Shown here piece after piece: positions 25,870-36,660 of a stretch of DNA of 40,958 nt. The notes beneath the pieces are model-generated. The model was not told where the DNA came from and searched no databases. It worked only from the letters and a program-made list of their open reading frames with translations. The stretch is from Campylobacterota bacterium. GTDB taxonomy: Bacteria; Campylobacterota; Campylobacteria; Campylobacterales; Nitratiruptoraceae. Location: assembly GCA_013153095.1 (NCBI GenBank), contig JAADFB010000029.1, forward strand, positions 1-40,958, read 5' to 3'. Position 1 is the stretch's first letter. Each line of letters begins with the position of its first letter. The translations under genes were made by a program, and so were the position numbers.

Positions 25870-26639
25870 ACTTTAACTCTTCTTTTCCTAAGATATTTGG
25901 AGATAAGTTTTTGGTTTCTAGCAACCTCAATAGCCACAAAAGGTAAATTGGCTTCCATAACTTCCCAGGCTAGAGTACTAGGAGTAATTATCGCCTTTTT
26001 AGCTTTTGCTAATCCTTTAGTAACATCTTTATCGATATGTAACTTACACCATCTTCTCCTAGCACAAAATCTTCTTAACTCTTTTAAGTTTCTATTAGCT
26101 GAGGTTGTATAAAATTCTATTTTCTCCCTCCCTTTTAACTTCTTTAACACCTTTAAACCTATCCCCTTAGCATCGGTAGCTCCAAAACTTACAAAAACAC
26201 CTCCTCTTTTTTTAGCTGGAGTGATTGATGGAACTAAAGGGGGAATTAAAGTTACTTTGGTAAAAGGTGGAAGTGATTTATAGCAACTTTTTTTAACATA
26301 AGGGTTAGGGTTGATTATCTCATCTACATAATGGGGGTTACATAGGTCATCAAACGCTATCAGTTTTACCTTAGGAAATCTAGTTTTAAACTCCTTTTCT
26401 AGAGGGTAAGTAAAGTTGTAATTATCTACTATCACCTCTTTAGGATTAAACTTTTTTACCAGTTCAAAAAACTCTTTTTCACTATCGATTTTTATCTTTT
26501 CTAACGGGGTTTCATATCCACACTCTTTACACACGATAACCCACTTTTGGAAATTTTTATACTTCTTTAAAAATCTTAAACTTCTTTTTAGATGACCAAA
26601 TCCCCTTTTAGCGGAAAAATCTACCCTCAATAGGTTCAT
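25848..26639 (-). CDS. pseG: UDP-2,4-diacetamido-2,4,6-trideoxy-altropyranose hydrolase PseG
   Basis: PseG removes UDP from the diamido-trideoxy sugar before the PseI step. The 263-residue GT-B-like protein starts LLRVDFSAKRGFGHLKRSLRFL, with the GxGHxxR catalytic His (His17 region). Its C-terminal half has GVFVSFGATDAKGIGLKVL and AIITPSTLAWEVMEANLPFVAIEVARNQ, the UDP-binding part. It is somewhat shorter than the Campylobacter enzyme. ATG at 26639 overlaps the pseF stop (ATGA), and its end overlaps the formyltransferase by 22 nt. If the operon makes a formamido sugar, this enzyme must accept it. Confidence 0.88.
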   Translation of the reverse strand: MNLLRVDFSAKRGFGHLKRSLRFLKKYKNFQKWVIVCKECGYETPLEKIKIDSEKEFFELVKKFNPKEVIVDNYNFTYPLEKEFKTRFPKVKLIAFDDLCNPHYVDEIINPNPYVKKSCYKSLPPFTKVTLIPPLVPSITPAKKRGGVFVSFGATDAKGIGLKVLKKLKGREKIEFYTTSANRNLKELRRFCARRRWCKLHIDKDVTKGLAKAKKAIITPSTLAWEVMEANLPFVAIEVARNQKLISKYLRKRRVKVWKRYFF

Positions 26640-27290
26640 AATCTTTCCATCTCTTTTAAAATCTTAAACTTTAATTCCGCTTGAATCAAGTCTTGGGGAG
26701 TATCTATATCTTGAACTAAGTACCTAGGGAGAAGAATAGGAATATTTCCATCAAATCTAAATTTCTCCTTTGAAGAGAGCTTTTTCCAATAAAACTGCGC
26801 CGCATCGTGGTATACATCTTTTAAATCTTGGCTTCTAGTTTCCATAAACTCAGGAAAGATCATCTTTCCTTTTCCCTCTACGATCTCAAATCCTCTCCAG
26901 ATAGGAAAATCGTAAGTTGTTGCACTAAAAGAGAAACTTGAATCACTTTCTTTTAACCTCTTTAACCCCTCCTTTAAAAAAGTTGGTTTTAAAAATAGTG
27001 CGGTAGGGTAGATCATACAAGCAAACTTAAAATAACCGTTACGATTGAGTTTTTGTATCACATCTTCAAATACATCGATACTAGGGGTAAAATCGTCCGC
27101 CAACTCTTTAGGACGCTCTAAAACCTCAGCTCCCCACTCTTTGGAGATGGTAGCGATCTCTAAATCATCCGTAGAAACCACTATCCTATCAAACAGTTCA
27201 CTCTCTTTTGCAGTCTGGATCGCATAGGAGATTAAAGGTTTACCACAAATAGGTTTAATATTTTTTTTGGGAATCCTTTTACTTCCCCCT

Positions 27291-27316
<26 letters not shown>
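26636..27316 (-). CDS. pseF: CMP-pseudaminic acid cytidylyltransferase PseF
   Basis: PseF activates pseudaminic acid with CTP to CMP-Pse, the donor used by flagellin or LPS glycosyltransferases. The protein begins NLCVIPARGGSKRIPKKNIKPICGKPLISYAI, the CMP-sugar synthetase nucleotide loop. It has RIVVSTDDLEIA and DVYHDAAQFYWKK, characteristic of the PseF/NeuA family. ATG at 27316 is preferred over the tracked TTG at 27322 because the motif starts directly after it and AGAGG lies 6 nt upstream. It overlaps the pseC end by 26 nt. Confidence 0.93.
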
Positions 27317-29449
<2,133 letters not shown>

Positions 29450-29450
29450 T

Positions 29451-29460
29451 TATAATAATA
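29451..29460. promoter_or_regulatory. Divergent -10 region for pse and PilZ-flagellar operons
   Basis: TATAATAATA serves as TATAAT on the plus strand (29451-29456) and reads TATTAT on the minus strand (29460-29455). It lies in the 83-bp gap between pseB and the PilZ gene. Two overlapping promoters here would make the operons compete or be co-regulated. Confidence 0.45.
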
Positions 29461-29499
29461 TAACTCAATTTAAACTTTCCTATTAAAAAGGTTTTGAAG

Positions 29500-30552
29500 T
29501 TGAAAGAAGAGAGTTTAAACAGTTTTGATACATTGAAGATAGCAACCCAGTACTGGTATGGCGATCCGATGGTTACAACTATCATCGCGGTAATCTTTTT
29601 TCTGTTATTGGCTCTCTTTTTTATTTTGGGATTTATGCTTCAAAAGAGATTGAGAGAGCGAAATATTAAGCGGTTCTTTGAGAGTTTTGCAAAAGAGAAG
29701 GGGTTAACTTCTCAAGAGCAAAAGATTTTGTGGGAGTACTCTAGAAAGATGGAAAGAGACCCCATTTTAGTACTTGAATTTAAGGCTCCTTTTGAGAGAG
29801 TTATCGACTTTTACATCAAAAACGATCCTTCCCCTAATGAGAAACTGGTAGCTCAAATTAGAAAAAAGTTAGGTTTTGAAGTACAAAGTCCTTTTGTTCC
29901 TTTAATCACAACTAAAGATATAGAGATTTTTCAAAACGCTAGAATGATTCTTCCTTCAAATAAAACCGTCTCCGTTGCACTGTATGATAAAGATGAGCAT
30001 TTTATGTATTGGGCGGTAATAGATGGAGATGTGGAGTTGGCTCCTTTGGATGAGGTAAAGATCGTTTTTGTACGACAAGATGACGGAATATACAGTTTTA
30101 CTTTACCGGTTAAGGAAGTGATTCGGGAGGGAGGAAAGGTTATAGTAAAACTCCCTCACACCTTTGAGTTAAATAGAATTCAGCGTCGAGAGTATCCTAG
30201 AATCAAATTTCACAATAAACCGGTAAAAGTGATCTATTTGGATGAGGAGGGAGAAAACGTTTTTGAAGGAAAAATGATCGATTTGGGAGCTGGAGGGGCT
30301 AGGGTTTGTGTAGATGATCGTCCCACAAAACTTTTAAAAATCGGAGCGGGAGAGCCGTTAAAAATCATCTTCTCCCTAGAGGATAGGGAATATGAGTTAG
30401 AGAGTAAAGTGTTAGAAAAAGACCCAACCCCCAAAGAGATCTGTTTTAGACTGCTTTTTGAAGGGATTGACGAGGAGACTAAACACGATATTTTAGAGTT
30501 TGTTCAACGGGAACAGTTAAGAATTGCTCAGCTAAAGCGGGAGTCTAGGTGA
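29500..30552 (+). CDS. Membrane-anchored PilZ-domain protein
   Basis: The protein has one membrane helix near the N-terminus (TTIIAVIFFLLLALFFILGFML). A cytoplasmic middle region follows, then a C-terminal PilZ domain (about 225-335). The c-di-GMP motifs appear as RREYPR (RxxxR) and DLGAGG (DxSxxG with Ser replaced by Gly). It should bind c-di-GMP and relay it to a surface or motility process. TTG at 29500, 8 nt after AAAAAGG, fits better than the tracked TTG at 29494; ATG at 29569 is an alternative that would start at the membrane segment. It overlaps the FliJ-like gene (GTGA). Confidence 0.85.
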   Translation: MKEESLNSFDTLKIATQYWYGDPMVTTIIAVIFFLLLALFFILGFMLQKRLRERNIKRFFESFAKEKGLTSQEQKILWEYSRKMERDPILVLEFKAPFERVIDFYIKNDPSPNEKLVAQIRKKLGFEVQSPFVPLITTKDIEIFQNARMILPSNKTVSVALYDKDEHFMYWAVIDGDVELAPLDEVKIVFVRQDDGIYSFTLPVKEVIREGGKVIVKLPHTFELNRIQRREYPRIKFHNKPVKVIYLDEEGENVFEGKMIDLGAGGARVCVDDRPTKLLKIGAGEPLKIIFSLEDREYELESKVLEKDPTPKEICFRLLFEGIDEETKHDILEFVQREQLRIAQLKRESR

Positions 30553-30968
30553 AGAAAAGAAGTTTAGAGTTTTTTATCAAACAAAAAGAGATAGAGGCTA
30601 ATCAACTCTCCTCTTTTCTTTTTGAATTGGAACTTCAAAAGGAGATGTTAAAAAAGAAGCTTTTAGAGTTAAAGGAAGAGATTGAGAGATTGGATAATAC
30701 TCCTTTTGAAGACTTAACCCTTTTAGGATTGGCTAAAAGTAGAATTTTAGAGATTAAAAAAGAGCAGCAAGAGTTAAAAGAGGAGATGGAAAAGTTAGAG
30801 GAGAAAGTTCAACAAGAAAGAGTTAAATTAGCCGAAATCTTAGGGCAAAAGAGGGCTTTGGAAAAATTAAAAAGTAGGTTAAAGAAAGAGGAGGAGAAAA
30901 GAGTTATCGATGAAGAAAATATCTTGGCAAGTGAAAACTTTTTGCGTAAAAACAGTTTTTCTAGTTAG
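30549..30968 (+). CDS. FliJ-like flagellar coiled-coil protein
   Basis: The 139-residue protein is almost entirely heptad-like, charged coiled coil (about 10-125), rich in Lys/Glu/Leu with no membrane segment. In size and composition it resembles FliJ, the flagellar export stalk that links the FliI ATPase to the export gate. The assignment rests mainly on the directly following MotE gene, since FliJ proteins diverge quickly. The GTG start overlaps the PilZ stop by 4 nt, and the 3' end overlaps motE by 59 nt. Confidence 0.6.
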   Translation: MKKRSLEFFIKQKEIEANQLSSFLFELELQKEMLKKKLLELKEEIERLDNTPFEDLTLLGLAKSRILEIKKEQQELKEEMEKLEEKVQQERVKLAEILGQKRALEKLKSRLKKEEEKRVIDEENILASENFLRKNSFSS

Positions 30969-31380
30969 TTTTATAGAAAACTCCCTCTCTGCTCAAACGG
31001 AGTGCAAGGAGATAGAAAAAGAGATAGAAAAGTTGGAAAAGTTGCAAAAAAAGATAGAGGAAAGAATAAAAAAGAATGAAGAAATTTTAGCCTCGATTAA
31101 AAAGGAAAAAGAGGAGCTAGAGGTTTTTAAGAAAAGATTGGATGAAGAGATTTTAAAACTTCAAAGCGAGCGGTTTAAACGGTTGGCTAAAGATTTTGAG
31201 AGTATGGACCCTGAATTTGCCGGAGAAAAGTTATCGATGATGGAGGATGCCAAAATAGCCGCCTATATTCTTTACAATATGAACCCAAGAAAAGCTGGGG
31301 AAGCGTTAAATTATGTCTCCCCTAAAATGGTTAGTAAAATCTCAAAAATATTAACACAGCTTAAAAATGGAAAAAAATAG
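30910..31380 (+). CDS. MotE/PDP family flagellar motor protein
   Basis: This 156-residue protein has an N-terminal hydrophobic/export segment (VKTFCVKTVFLVSFIENSLSAQ), a long coiled coil (about 30-95), and a C-terminal globular part with FESMDPEFAGEKLSMMEDAKIAAYILYNMNPRKAGEALNYVSP. The latter matches the MgtE-N-like domain of MotE, a periplasmic chaperone-type protein needed for motor function in Campylobacterota. ATG at 30910 lies 59 nt inside the FliJ-like gene with AAAAGAG ahead of it. It overlaps the GGDEF gene by 14 nt. Confidence 0.8.
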   Translation: MKKISWQVKTFCVKTVFLVSFIENSLSAQTECKEIEKEIEKLEKLQKKIEERIKKNEEILASIKKEKEELEVFKKRLDEEILKLQSERFKRLAKDFESMDPEFAGEKLSMMEDAKIAAYILYNMNPRKAGEALNYVSPKMVSKISKILTQLKNGKK

Positions 31381-32800
31381 TGTAATAAAACTGGGACTTT
31401 TTGCATTAGGATACCTGCTTTTATCAGGGGTGTTAACCTATTACTACTATCTAGATAGAAACCACAAAATAGCTACCTACCTAGAAAAACAGATCTCTTA
31501 CCTTTTTTATGAGTATCGAAGTGTAAAAACTATCTATCAAAAGCTTTCTTACTTTGCCTTTGATGAGATTTTTAACGATCAAAGATTTATCAAAGCCTTA
31601 AAAAGGTTTAGTAAAACCAAAAATCCAAAAGTGTTAAGAGAGGCTCTTTTACCCCATTACAACCTTTTACAACGCTATTCTATTAGATACCTTAGAGTTT
31701 TAACACCTCATCAACAAGTGCTTGTAAGTTTCCCTAAACCGCTCACCTCTAAACCTAAAAACCAGCTCCTTTTAGAGTTCCAAAAGCCTATTTATTTCAA
31801 CAATTCTATTCTTCTATTTTTACAATCGGCTATCTCTTACAATGTGATAAAAGAGAAATTAAATCAGATTTTCGATGGAGAGTATCAATATATCGTTAAT
31901 GGAGAGTTGATCAACAAAGAGATTTTTAGTTACGATGATTATGTGTTTATCCAAAGCGATTTAAGTAAACAGTTTTTTTATGAAGAAAAACCTATTAGGG
32001 CAAACAAAGAGGCGTACTTAGATAAAATCTCCTACCTCATCAATATCAAAATAAAGGATAAGGTTCAAACACAGCTGGAAAAGGGAAAAAGCTTTGCTTT
32101 AATTGCGAAAGCTCAAGATCGCTATTACACTGTCGTTTTTTTGGCGTTAAACCGATCTAAAAATGTTGGGTATTTGATCTCCTATAAAGAGGATGATATT
32201 GTTGGAACTTTCTATGTGATGTTTTGGAGAAATGTACTTTTAGGTAATCTTTTAATCTTTGGATTGCTAGGATTTTTTTACTATTACCTTTACACCCGCT
32301 ATAAGTTTGAGGTTATGAGAGTAACTGATAAACTAACAAAGCTTTATAACCGGTTTAAATTTTATAAGATTGCGGAGCAAGAGTTAGCTAGAACTTTACG
32401 TTATGATCACCCTCTCTCTTTAATGTTAATCGATATAGACAACTTCAACCAGATAAACAAACAGTACGGCTACGATGTAGGAGATGAGGTTTTAAAAGAG
32501 TTTGCAAATCTTTTAAGAAAGGAGGTAAGAAAATTTGATTACCTCTTTCGATGGGGAGGAGATGAGTTTTTGATTTTAACCCCGGAAACTAACGCAAATG
32601 AGGCGATGAAATTGGCTCAAAACATTTTGGATCGTCTTCAAAAACATACTTTTGATCAAGTAGGAAAAATCTCTGCAAGCGTAGGGGTAACTCAGCTTTT
32701 AAAAGGGGAGAAAACTATCGACTTAATGTTAAAGCGAGCGGATGGAGCTTTACATAAAGCAAAAACGGAAGGGGGTAACAAGGCTATTCTAACGATTTAA
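31367..32800 (+). CDS. Membrane diguanylate cyclase (GGDEF)
   Basis: The 477-residue protein has a membrane helix near 8-27, a periplasmic sensing region (about 28-280) and a second helix (about 285-307). A GGDEF domain follows (about 318-477) with the intact RWGGDEFLIL active site. The RKFD element five residues upstream is an RxxD inhibitory I-site, so product feedback is likely. It should make c-di-GMP in response to an external cue. The ATG overlaps motE, placing c-di-GMP synthesis, a PilZ receptor and motor proteins in one transcript. It converges with hypF with 17 nt of overlap. No EAL domain is present. Confidence 0.93.
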   Translation: MEKNSVIKLGLFALGYLLLSGVLTYYYYLDRNHKIATYLEKQISYLFYEYRSVKTIYQKLSYFAFDEIFNDQRFIKALKRFSKTKNPKVLREALLPHYNLLQRYSIRYLRVLTPHQQVLVSFPKPLTSKPKNQLLLEFQKPIYFNNSILLFLQSAISYNVIKEKLNQIFDGEYQYIVNGELINKEIFSYDDYVFIQSDLSKQFFYEEKPIRANKEAYLDKISYLINIKIKDKVQTQLEKGKSFALIAKAQDRYYTVVFLALNRSKNVGYLISYKEDDIVGTFYVMFWRNVLLGNLLIFGLLGFFYYYLYTRYKFEVMRVTDKLTKLYNRFKFYKIAEQELARTLRYDHPLSLMLIDIDNFNQINKQYGYDVGDEVLKEFANLLRKEVRKFDYLFRWGGDEFLILTPETNANEAMKLAQNILDRLQKHTFDQVGKISASVGVTQLLKGEKTIDLMLKRADGALHKAKTEGGNKAILTI

Positions 32801-34862
32801 TCGCATACCACGCTTGTCCTAAAGCTATTCCCCCATCATTAACAGGAGTTTGAGTTGGAAAGAAACAGAATCGCCCCTTTGCCTCTTTTAAGATCAACTC
32901 TAACAAAGTTTTATTTTGAAATACCCCTCCAGTTAACCCTATTCCTAAATTTTCTCTACTAGCTATCTCTACTACAATAGAGGCTAAAGTGTTTAAAAAT
33001 TTAGAAGGTAGATTTTTTCTCTCTTTTATGATTGTTTCCCAATCCAGTTTTATAACTCCTTCTTCTATTTTCCATTCGAATCTACCTTTTTCACTTGAGT
33101 CGTAAGCTTTTTCAACCAACATCCCAGTATACCCTTCATACTCTCCTATTTTAGTGAGGTTGGAAAAGTAAGCGATCGCATCAAACATTCTACCTACTGA
33201 GCTGGTATAAAAAGCAATCCCTTTTTTATAAGCTATTTCAAAAAGTGGATCATTAACTTCCAAGTTGCTATGTTTTAAAAAGCTTTTAGCAATCAACTCT
33301 ATCCTTTTTATAGCTTTCTCCCCTCCCACAATTTTTATATACTCAAAGTGATATTTCCTCCTATCCTCAACAAACACCTCCCCACCCCAAATCTTTCCAT
33401 CATCTCCATATCCAGTTCCATCCCACGTAAAAATCGCTAACTCTTTATTTTTTTTCTCTATTAGTTCTAGTTCCGCTTTTAATGCGTAGGCGTGGGCGAG
33501 ATGGTGTTGGAGAGGGATTTTTTTTACACCTGTTAACTTTTTAGCAAAGAGGGAAGTTTCATAATGGGGATGTTTATCAAAAACTACTATTTGAGGTTTA
33601 AAAGAGTAGATTTTTTTTAAATCTTCTACAACCTTTTTAAAATATTCAAAACTTTCTATCGTTGAAATATCTCCAATGTAAGGGGAAAGGATTAAACTGT
33701 TTTCAAACGCTAATGCAATACTGTTTTTCTTTCTTGCCCCTATAGCCAAAATGGAAGGTAGATTTTTGGGAATAAAAAAACTTTTAGGTGCATACCCTCT
33801 AGAGAAGCGGTAAAAAAGCTTTTTACCTTGAACTTGTGTAACTACACTATCATCACACCCTCTAGCGATCTCTCTTTCATAATCTAAAATGTAAGGGGTA
33901 AACTTTTCCACCTCCTTTTTTTGAAGTGCTATAGGGGTGTTGGATATATTAGCGCTGGTTACGATTAGGGGATCGTTTTGTAAAAGAAGGTAATAAATGG
34001 GAGTGTAGGGAAGAAAAACTCCTAGTCGATCTAAGTTTGGAGCAACCTCTTTTAACTCCCTTTTAGCTTTTACTACCACAATTGGCCGCTCTTTAGAAAG
34101 AAGCAGTTTTTCCTCTTGTGGGGTTAAGTTGCAGTAGTTTTTAATGGTAGAAATAGAAGGGAACATCAATGCAAACGGTTTTAGGGAGCGTTTTTTTATC
34201 TCTCTTAATTTTCTAGCACCCTCTATTTTTGCAACCAGATGAAACCCTCCTATCCCCTTGATGGCTACAACTTCTCCTTCTTCAATCTTTTTTCTTATCT
34301 CTTGGACAGCTTCGATCCCCTCAAACTTATCAAATCTAACTTTAGGTCCACACTTTAAACACCCTATAGGTTGAGCGTGGTAAAACCTACTGGAAGGATC
34401 GTTATACTCCTTTTCACACTCCCTACACATCTTAAACGGCGCCATTGTGGTATTTTTTCTATCATAAGGAAGGGAGGTAATGATGGTGTATCTAGGGCCA
34501 CAGTTGGTACAGTTAATTAGCGGGTAAAGATAGCGTCGATTGGTAGGATCAAACAGCTCTTTTAAACACTCTTGACAAACGGCTACATCGGGAGAGAGGA
34601 AGGTTTTACCAATTCCCTCTTGACTTTGTAAAATTTTAAAAGGTTTTTTGGCTTCACATTCGCCCAAAATCTCTATTTTTTCAATCTTTGCCAAAGGGGG
34701 AAGTTCTGCTTGAAGAGCTTTTAAAAACTCTTCACTCCTTTCTATACAGATTTCAACCCCATCAGCTCTATTTTTTACATAACCTCCTAAATTTAAGCGG
34801 GTAGCTATCTTGTATACAAAAGGTCTAAATCCAACCCCTTGTACTACTCCTTTTATTAACAG
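32784..34862 (-). CDS. hypF: Carbamoyltransferase HypF (NiFe hydrogenase maturation)
   Basis: HypF turns carbamoyl phosphate and ATP into the carbamoyl donor for the CN ligands of NiFe hydrogenase. The track starts at TTG 34694, but the frame continues upstream and encodes the missing acylphosphatase domain (IKGVVQGVGFRPFVYKIATRL). Next come two zinc fingers (CQECLKELF with CTNCGP; CRECEKEY with CLKCGP), a YrdC-like domain (about 190-370) and the Kae1-like domain with HHLAHAYA and a GLTGGVFQN loop. No ATG, GTG or TTG lies between the in-frame TGA (34892-34890) and the domain. CTG 34862, one base after the upstream stop, or ATA 34886 are the best candidates. Other hyp genes are not in the window. 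Confidence 0.9.
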   Translation of the reverse strand: MLIKGVVQGVGFRPFVYKIATRLNLGGYVKNRADGVEICIERSEEFLKALQAELPPLAKIEKIEILGECEAKKPFKILQSQEGIGKTFLSPDVAVCQECLKELFDPTNRRYLYPLINCTNCGPRYTIITSLPYDRKNTTMAPFKMCRECEKEYNDPSSRFYHAQPIGCLKCGPKVRFDKFEGIEAVQEIRKKIEEGEVVAIKGIGGFHLVAKIEGARKLREIKKRSLKPFALMFPSISTIKNYCNLTPQEEKLLLSKERPIVVVKAKRELKEVAPNLDRLGVFLPYTPIYYLLLQNDPLIVTSANISNTPIALQKKEVEKFTPYILDYEREIARGCDDSVVTQVQGKKLFYRFSRGYAPKSFFIPKNLPSILAIGARKKNSIALAFENSLILSPYIGDISTIESFEYFKKVVEDLKKIYSFKPQIVVFDKHPHYETSLFAKKLTGVKKIPLQHHLAHAYALKAELELIEKKNKELAIFTWDGTGYGDDGKIWGGEVFVEDRRKYHFEYIKIVGGEKAIKRIELIAKSFLKHSNLEVNDPLFEIAYKKGIAFYTSSVGRMFDAIAYFSNLTKIGEYEGYTGMLVEKAYDSSEKGRFEWKIEEGVIKLDWETIIKERKNLPSKFLNTLASIVVEIASRENLGIGLTGGVFQNKTLLELILKEAKGRFCFFPTQTPVNDGGIALGQAWYAIKSLE

Positions 34863-34863
34863 T

Positions 34864-35082
34864 TTAAAGGTTGTGCTCCTTTTTATACTTCATCACTATC
34901 GCGTATGCTTCATCTTTTAACCTTAGTTTTTCCAACTTCAACTTCTCCAACTCCACATCGTCTAAATAGTCTCTCTCTTTTACCTTCTTTTTTAATTCTT
35001 CATGTTTTTGAAGGATTTTATCAAATCTAGGATTTTCCTGTCTAATCTTTTTAATAAGCTCTTGTGGAAACTCTTCTAGCAT
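34864..35082 (-). CDS. DUF465 (YdcH-like) small protein
   Basis: The 72-residue protein MLEEFPQELIKKIRQENPRFDKILQKHEELKK, followed by DVELEKLKLEKLRLKDE, matches the small DUF465/YdcH family. These are short helical proteins without an agreed function. It has its own promoter (TATAAT at 35107-35102) and AAAGGAG ribosome site. Its stop lies one base before the CTG that may start hypF, so it may drive hypF translation by coupling. It is not a known hydrogenase maturation factor. Confidence 0.8.
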   Translation of the reverse strand: MLEEFPQELIKKIRQENPRFDKILQKHEELKKKVKERDYLDDVELEKLKLEKLRLKDEAYAIVMKYKKEHNL

Positions 35083-35101
35083 CTTTCACTCCTTTGCAAA
35101 A

Positions 35102-35107
35102 ATTATA
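35102..35107 (-). promoter_or_regulatory. -10 element for the DUF465-hypF unit
   Basis: TATAAT on the minus strand, 20 nt before the ATG at 35082, with AAAGGAG between them. It lies in the short gap after argJ and indicates a very short leader. Confidence 0.5.
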
Positions 35108-35118
35108 ACCTTTTGAGA

Positions 35119-36291
35119 TTAACTACGGTATTCCGCATTGATCTTTACATACTCATACCCTAAGTCACACCCGTAAGCTTTAAATCTTCCCTTTCCAACC
35201 CCTAGATCGCAGTAGATAGTAAACTCTTCTCTTTGCATAATTTTTCTTGCATCCTCTTCGTTTTGGCTTAAAATCTTCCCCCTATCAAACAAAACTACAT
35301 CTTCAAATGCGATCCTTAATCTCTCTTCATACGCTTCAACTCCGCTAGCTCCAATCGTAGAGGCGATCCTTCCCCAGTTTGGGTCTTCTCCAAATAAAGC
35401 TGTCTTTACAAGCAAAGAATTGGTTAAAGCTTTAGCCGCTCTTTTAGCCTCATTTTCATCTTTAGCCCCGCTCACTTCAAACCCAACCAGTTTAGTCGCC
35501 CCTTCCCCATCTTTTACGATCAACAGTGCTAGATAGTGCATAACTTTTAACAGCGCAAACTCAAACGCCTCTTTATCATACACTTTACTTTTACGGTTAG
35601 TAAGTAAAAAGACGGAGTCGTTGGTAGAAGTATCTCCATCCACACTAATGGCGTTAAAGGTTCTATCTACAAACTTTTTTAGCCCCTCTTCCATATCGCT
35701 CCTAGGAACGGCCGCATCGGTTGTAATAAAAGCTAACATTGTAGCTAAAGAGGGGTTTATCATCCCTGCCCCTTTTGCTACTCCTGCAATGTTAAAGCTT
35801 CTTCCATCCTCTAGTTTTACTTCAAAGGCGATCTTTTTGGGAAAAGTGTCGGTAGTTAAAATGGAAAGTGCAAACTTCTCTTCATCTTTGGATTTGAGCT
35901 TAATCTTTTTTAACGCAGGAATAATCTTTTCTTTAGGAAGCCTTTCTCCAATCACTCCGGTAGAACTCATAAAAGGGTTTTTAACTTCAAAAGGGAGAGA
36001 GGATAAAATATCCTCAATATCTTTAATTCCCGCCTCTGCGGTCATAGCGTTGGCATTTTTAGAATTGACTAATAAGAAGTTGCTGTGAGTTATTTGATGG
36101 CGTTGAAAATGTTTAATGGGAGCTGCTTGGAAACGGTTTTGAGTAAAAAGGGCGACTACCTCAAAAGGGGTATCGCTATAGATAAACCCAAGATCGTACC
36201 CATCCTTTTTTAATCCAGCCTTCACTCCTCCACAATAAAACCCTTTCACACCAGCAATACCATCTTCAAGCGGGAGAAGCATAAAGCTCAT
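35119..36291 (-). CDS. argJ: Bifunctional glutamate/ornithine acetyltransferase ArgJ
   Basis: ArgJ moves the acetyl group from acetylornithine to glutamate, recycling it in arginine synthesis. The 390-residue precursor cleaves itself before the Thr of [21 protein letters not shown] (Thr near 184). Other family marks are [15 protein letters not shown] and [16 protein letters not shown], and the C-terminal [35 protein letters not shown] precedes ATG 36291; the internal ATG four codons on is an alternative. It follows rpmB in the same direction after a 43-bp gap. Confidence 0.95.
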   Translation of the reverse strand: MSFMLLPLEDGIAGVKGFYCGGVKAGLKKDGYDLGFIYSDTPFEVVALFTQNRFQAAPIKHFQRHQITHSNFLLVNSKNANAMTAEAGIKDIEDILSSLPFEVKNPFMSSTGVIGERLPKEKIIPALKKIKLKSKDEEKFALSILTTDTFPKKIAFEVKLEDGRSFNIAGVAKGAGMINPSLATMLAFITTDAAVPRSDMEEGLKKFVDRTFNAISVDGDTSTNDSVFLLTNRKSKVYDKEAFEFALLKVMHYLALLIVKDGEGATKLVGFEVSGAKDENEAKRAAKALTNSLLVKTALFGEDPNWGRIASTIGASGVEAYEERLRIAFEDVVLFDRGKILSQNEEDARKIMQREEFTIYCDLGVGKGRFKAYGCDLGYEYVKINAEYRS

Positions 36292-36334
36292 AGCAGTTCC
36301 TTTTGGAAGCCCTCCAAGAGGGGGAAGTGAAGTT

Positions 36335-36553
36335 TTAAAGAAGCTCTTTTAAGTTCTCGATCTGGAAGTTTTTCTTGCGTAGGATTCTAAGCCCTTTTGC
36401 ACTAACTTTTATTCTTTTTCTTGTACCATCAGGTAAAGTTATTCTCACCGTCCTAATGTTTGGGAGGAATCGTCGCTTAGTTTTGTTATTCGCGTGGCTT
36501 ACATTATGCCCGCTCATTGGGCGCTTTCCTGTGATTTTACAAACCTTTGACAT
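36335..36553 (-). CDS. rpmB: 50S ribosomal protein L28
   Basis: L28 is a small basic 50S protein. The protein starts [32 protein letters not shown], the characteristic L28 N-terminus, and includes [28 protein letters not shown] at 36553 (AAGGA upstream) is chosen over the tracked start five codons earlier, which would add MKDGQ. Length of 72 residues is a little long but normal for this phylum. TATAAT at 36591-36586 provides the promoter. Confidence 0.96.
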   Translation of the reverse strand: MSKVCKITGKRPMSGHNVSHANNKTKRRFLPNIRTVRITLPDGTRKRIKVSAKGLRILRKKNFQIENLKELL

Positions 36554-36585
36554 CTGCCCATCCTTCAACTAGATTTTAGTTTGCA

Positions 36586-36591
36586 ATTATA
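36586..36591 (-). promoter_or_regulatory. -10 element for rpmB
   Basis: Minus-strand TATAAT 33 nt before the rpmB ATG, within the 107-bp divergent region shared with rpe. Confidence 0.55.
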
Positions 36592-36626
36592 ACCATATTC
36601 ACTAAAAGAAACCTTAATGGTTTTGG

Positions 36627-36632
36627 TATAAT
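36627..36632 (+). promoter_or_regulatory. -10 element for rpe-trpF
   Basis: TTGGTATAAT places TATAAT 29 nt before the rpe ATG, followed by AAGGA at 36651-36655. It is divergent from the rpmB promoter 36 bp away. Confidence 0.55.
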
Positions 36633-36660
36633 AACAACTAATTTTGTCAGAAGGAAAAAG

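Noticed and set aside
34875-34886. Possible programmed -1 frameshift at TAAAAAG joining DUF465 and HypF
   Set aside because: HypF lies in the +1 frame relative to DUF465. A -1 slip would enter a different frame that stops soon, so this site cannot make the fusion.
35621-36088. 155-aa plus-strand ORF opposite argJ
   Set aside because: It is fully antisense to a strongly conserved argJ, has no family resemblance, and looks like a shadow frame with Ser/Leu-rich composition.
36303-36330. CCCTCTTGGAGGG hairpin between rpmB and argJ as a terminator
   Set aside because: The stem is only 5 bp with a 3-nt loop and no T run on the minus strand, too weak to call.
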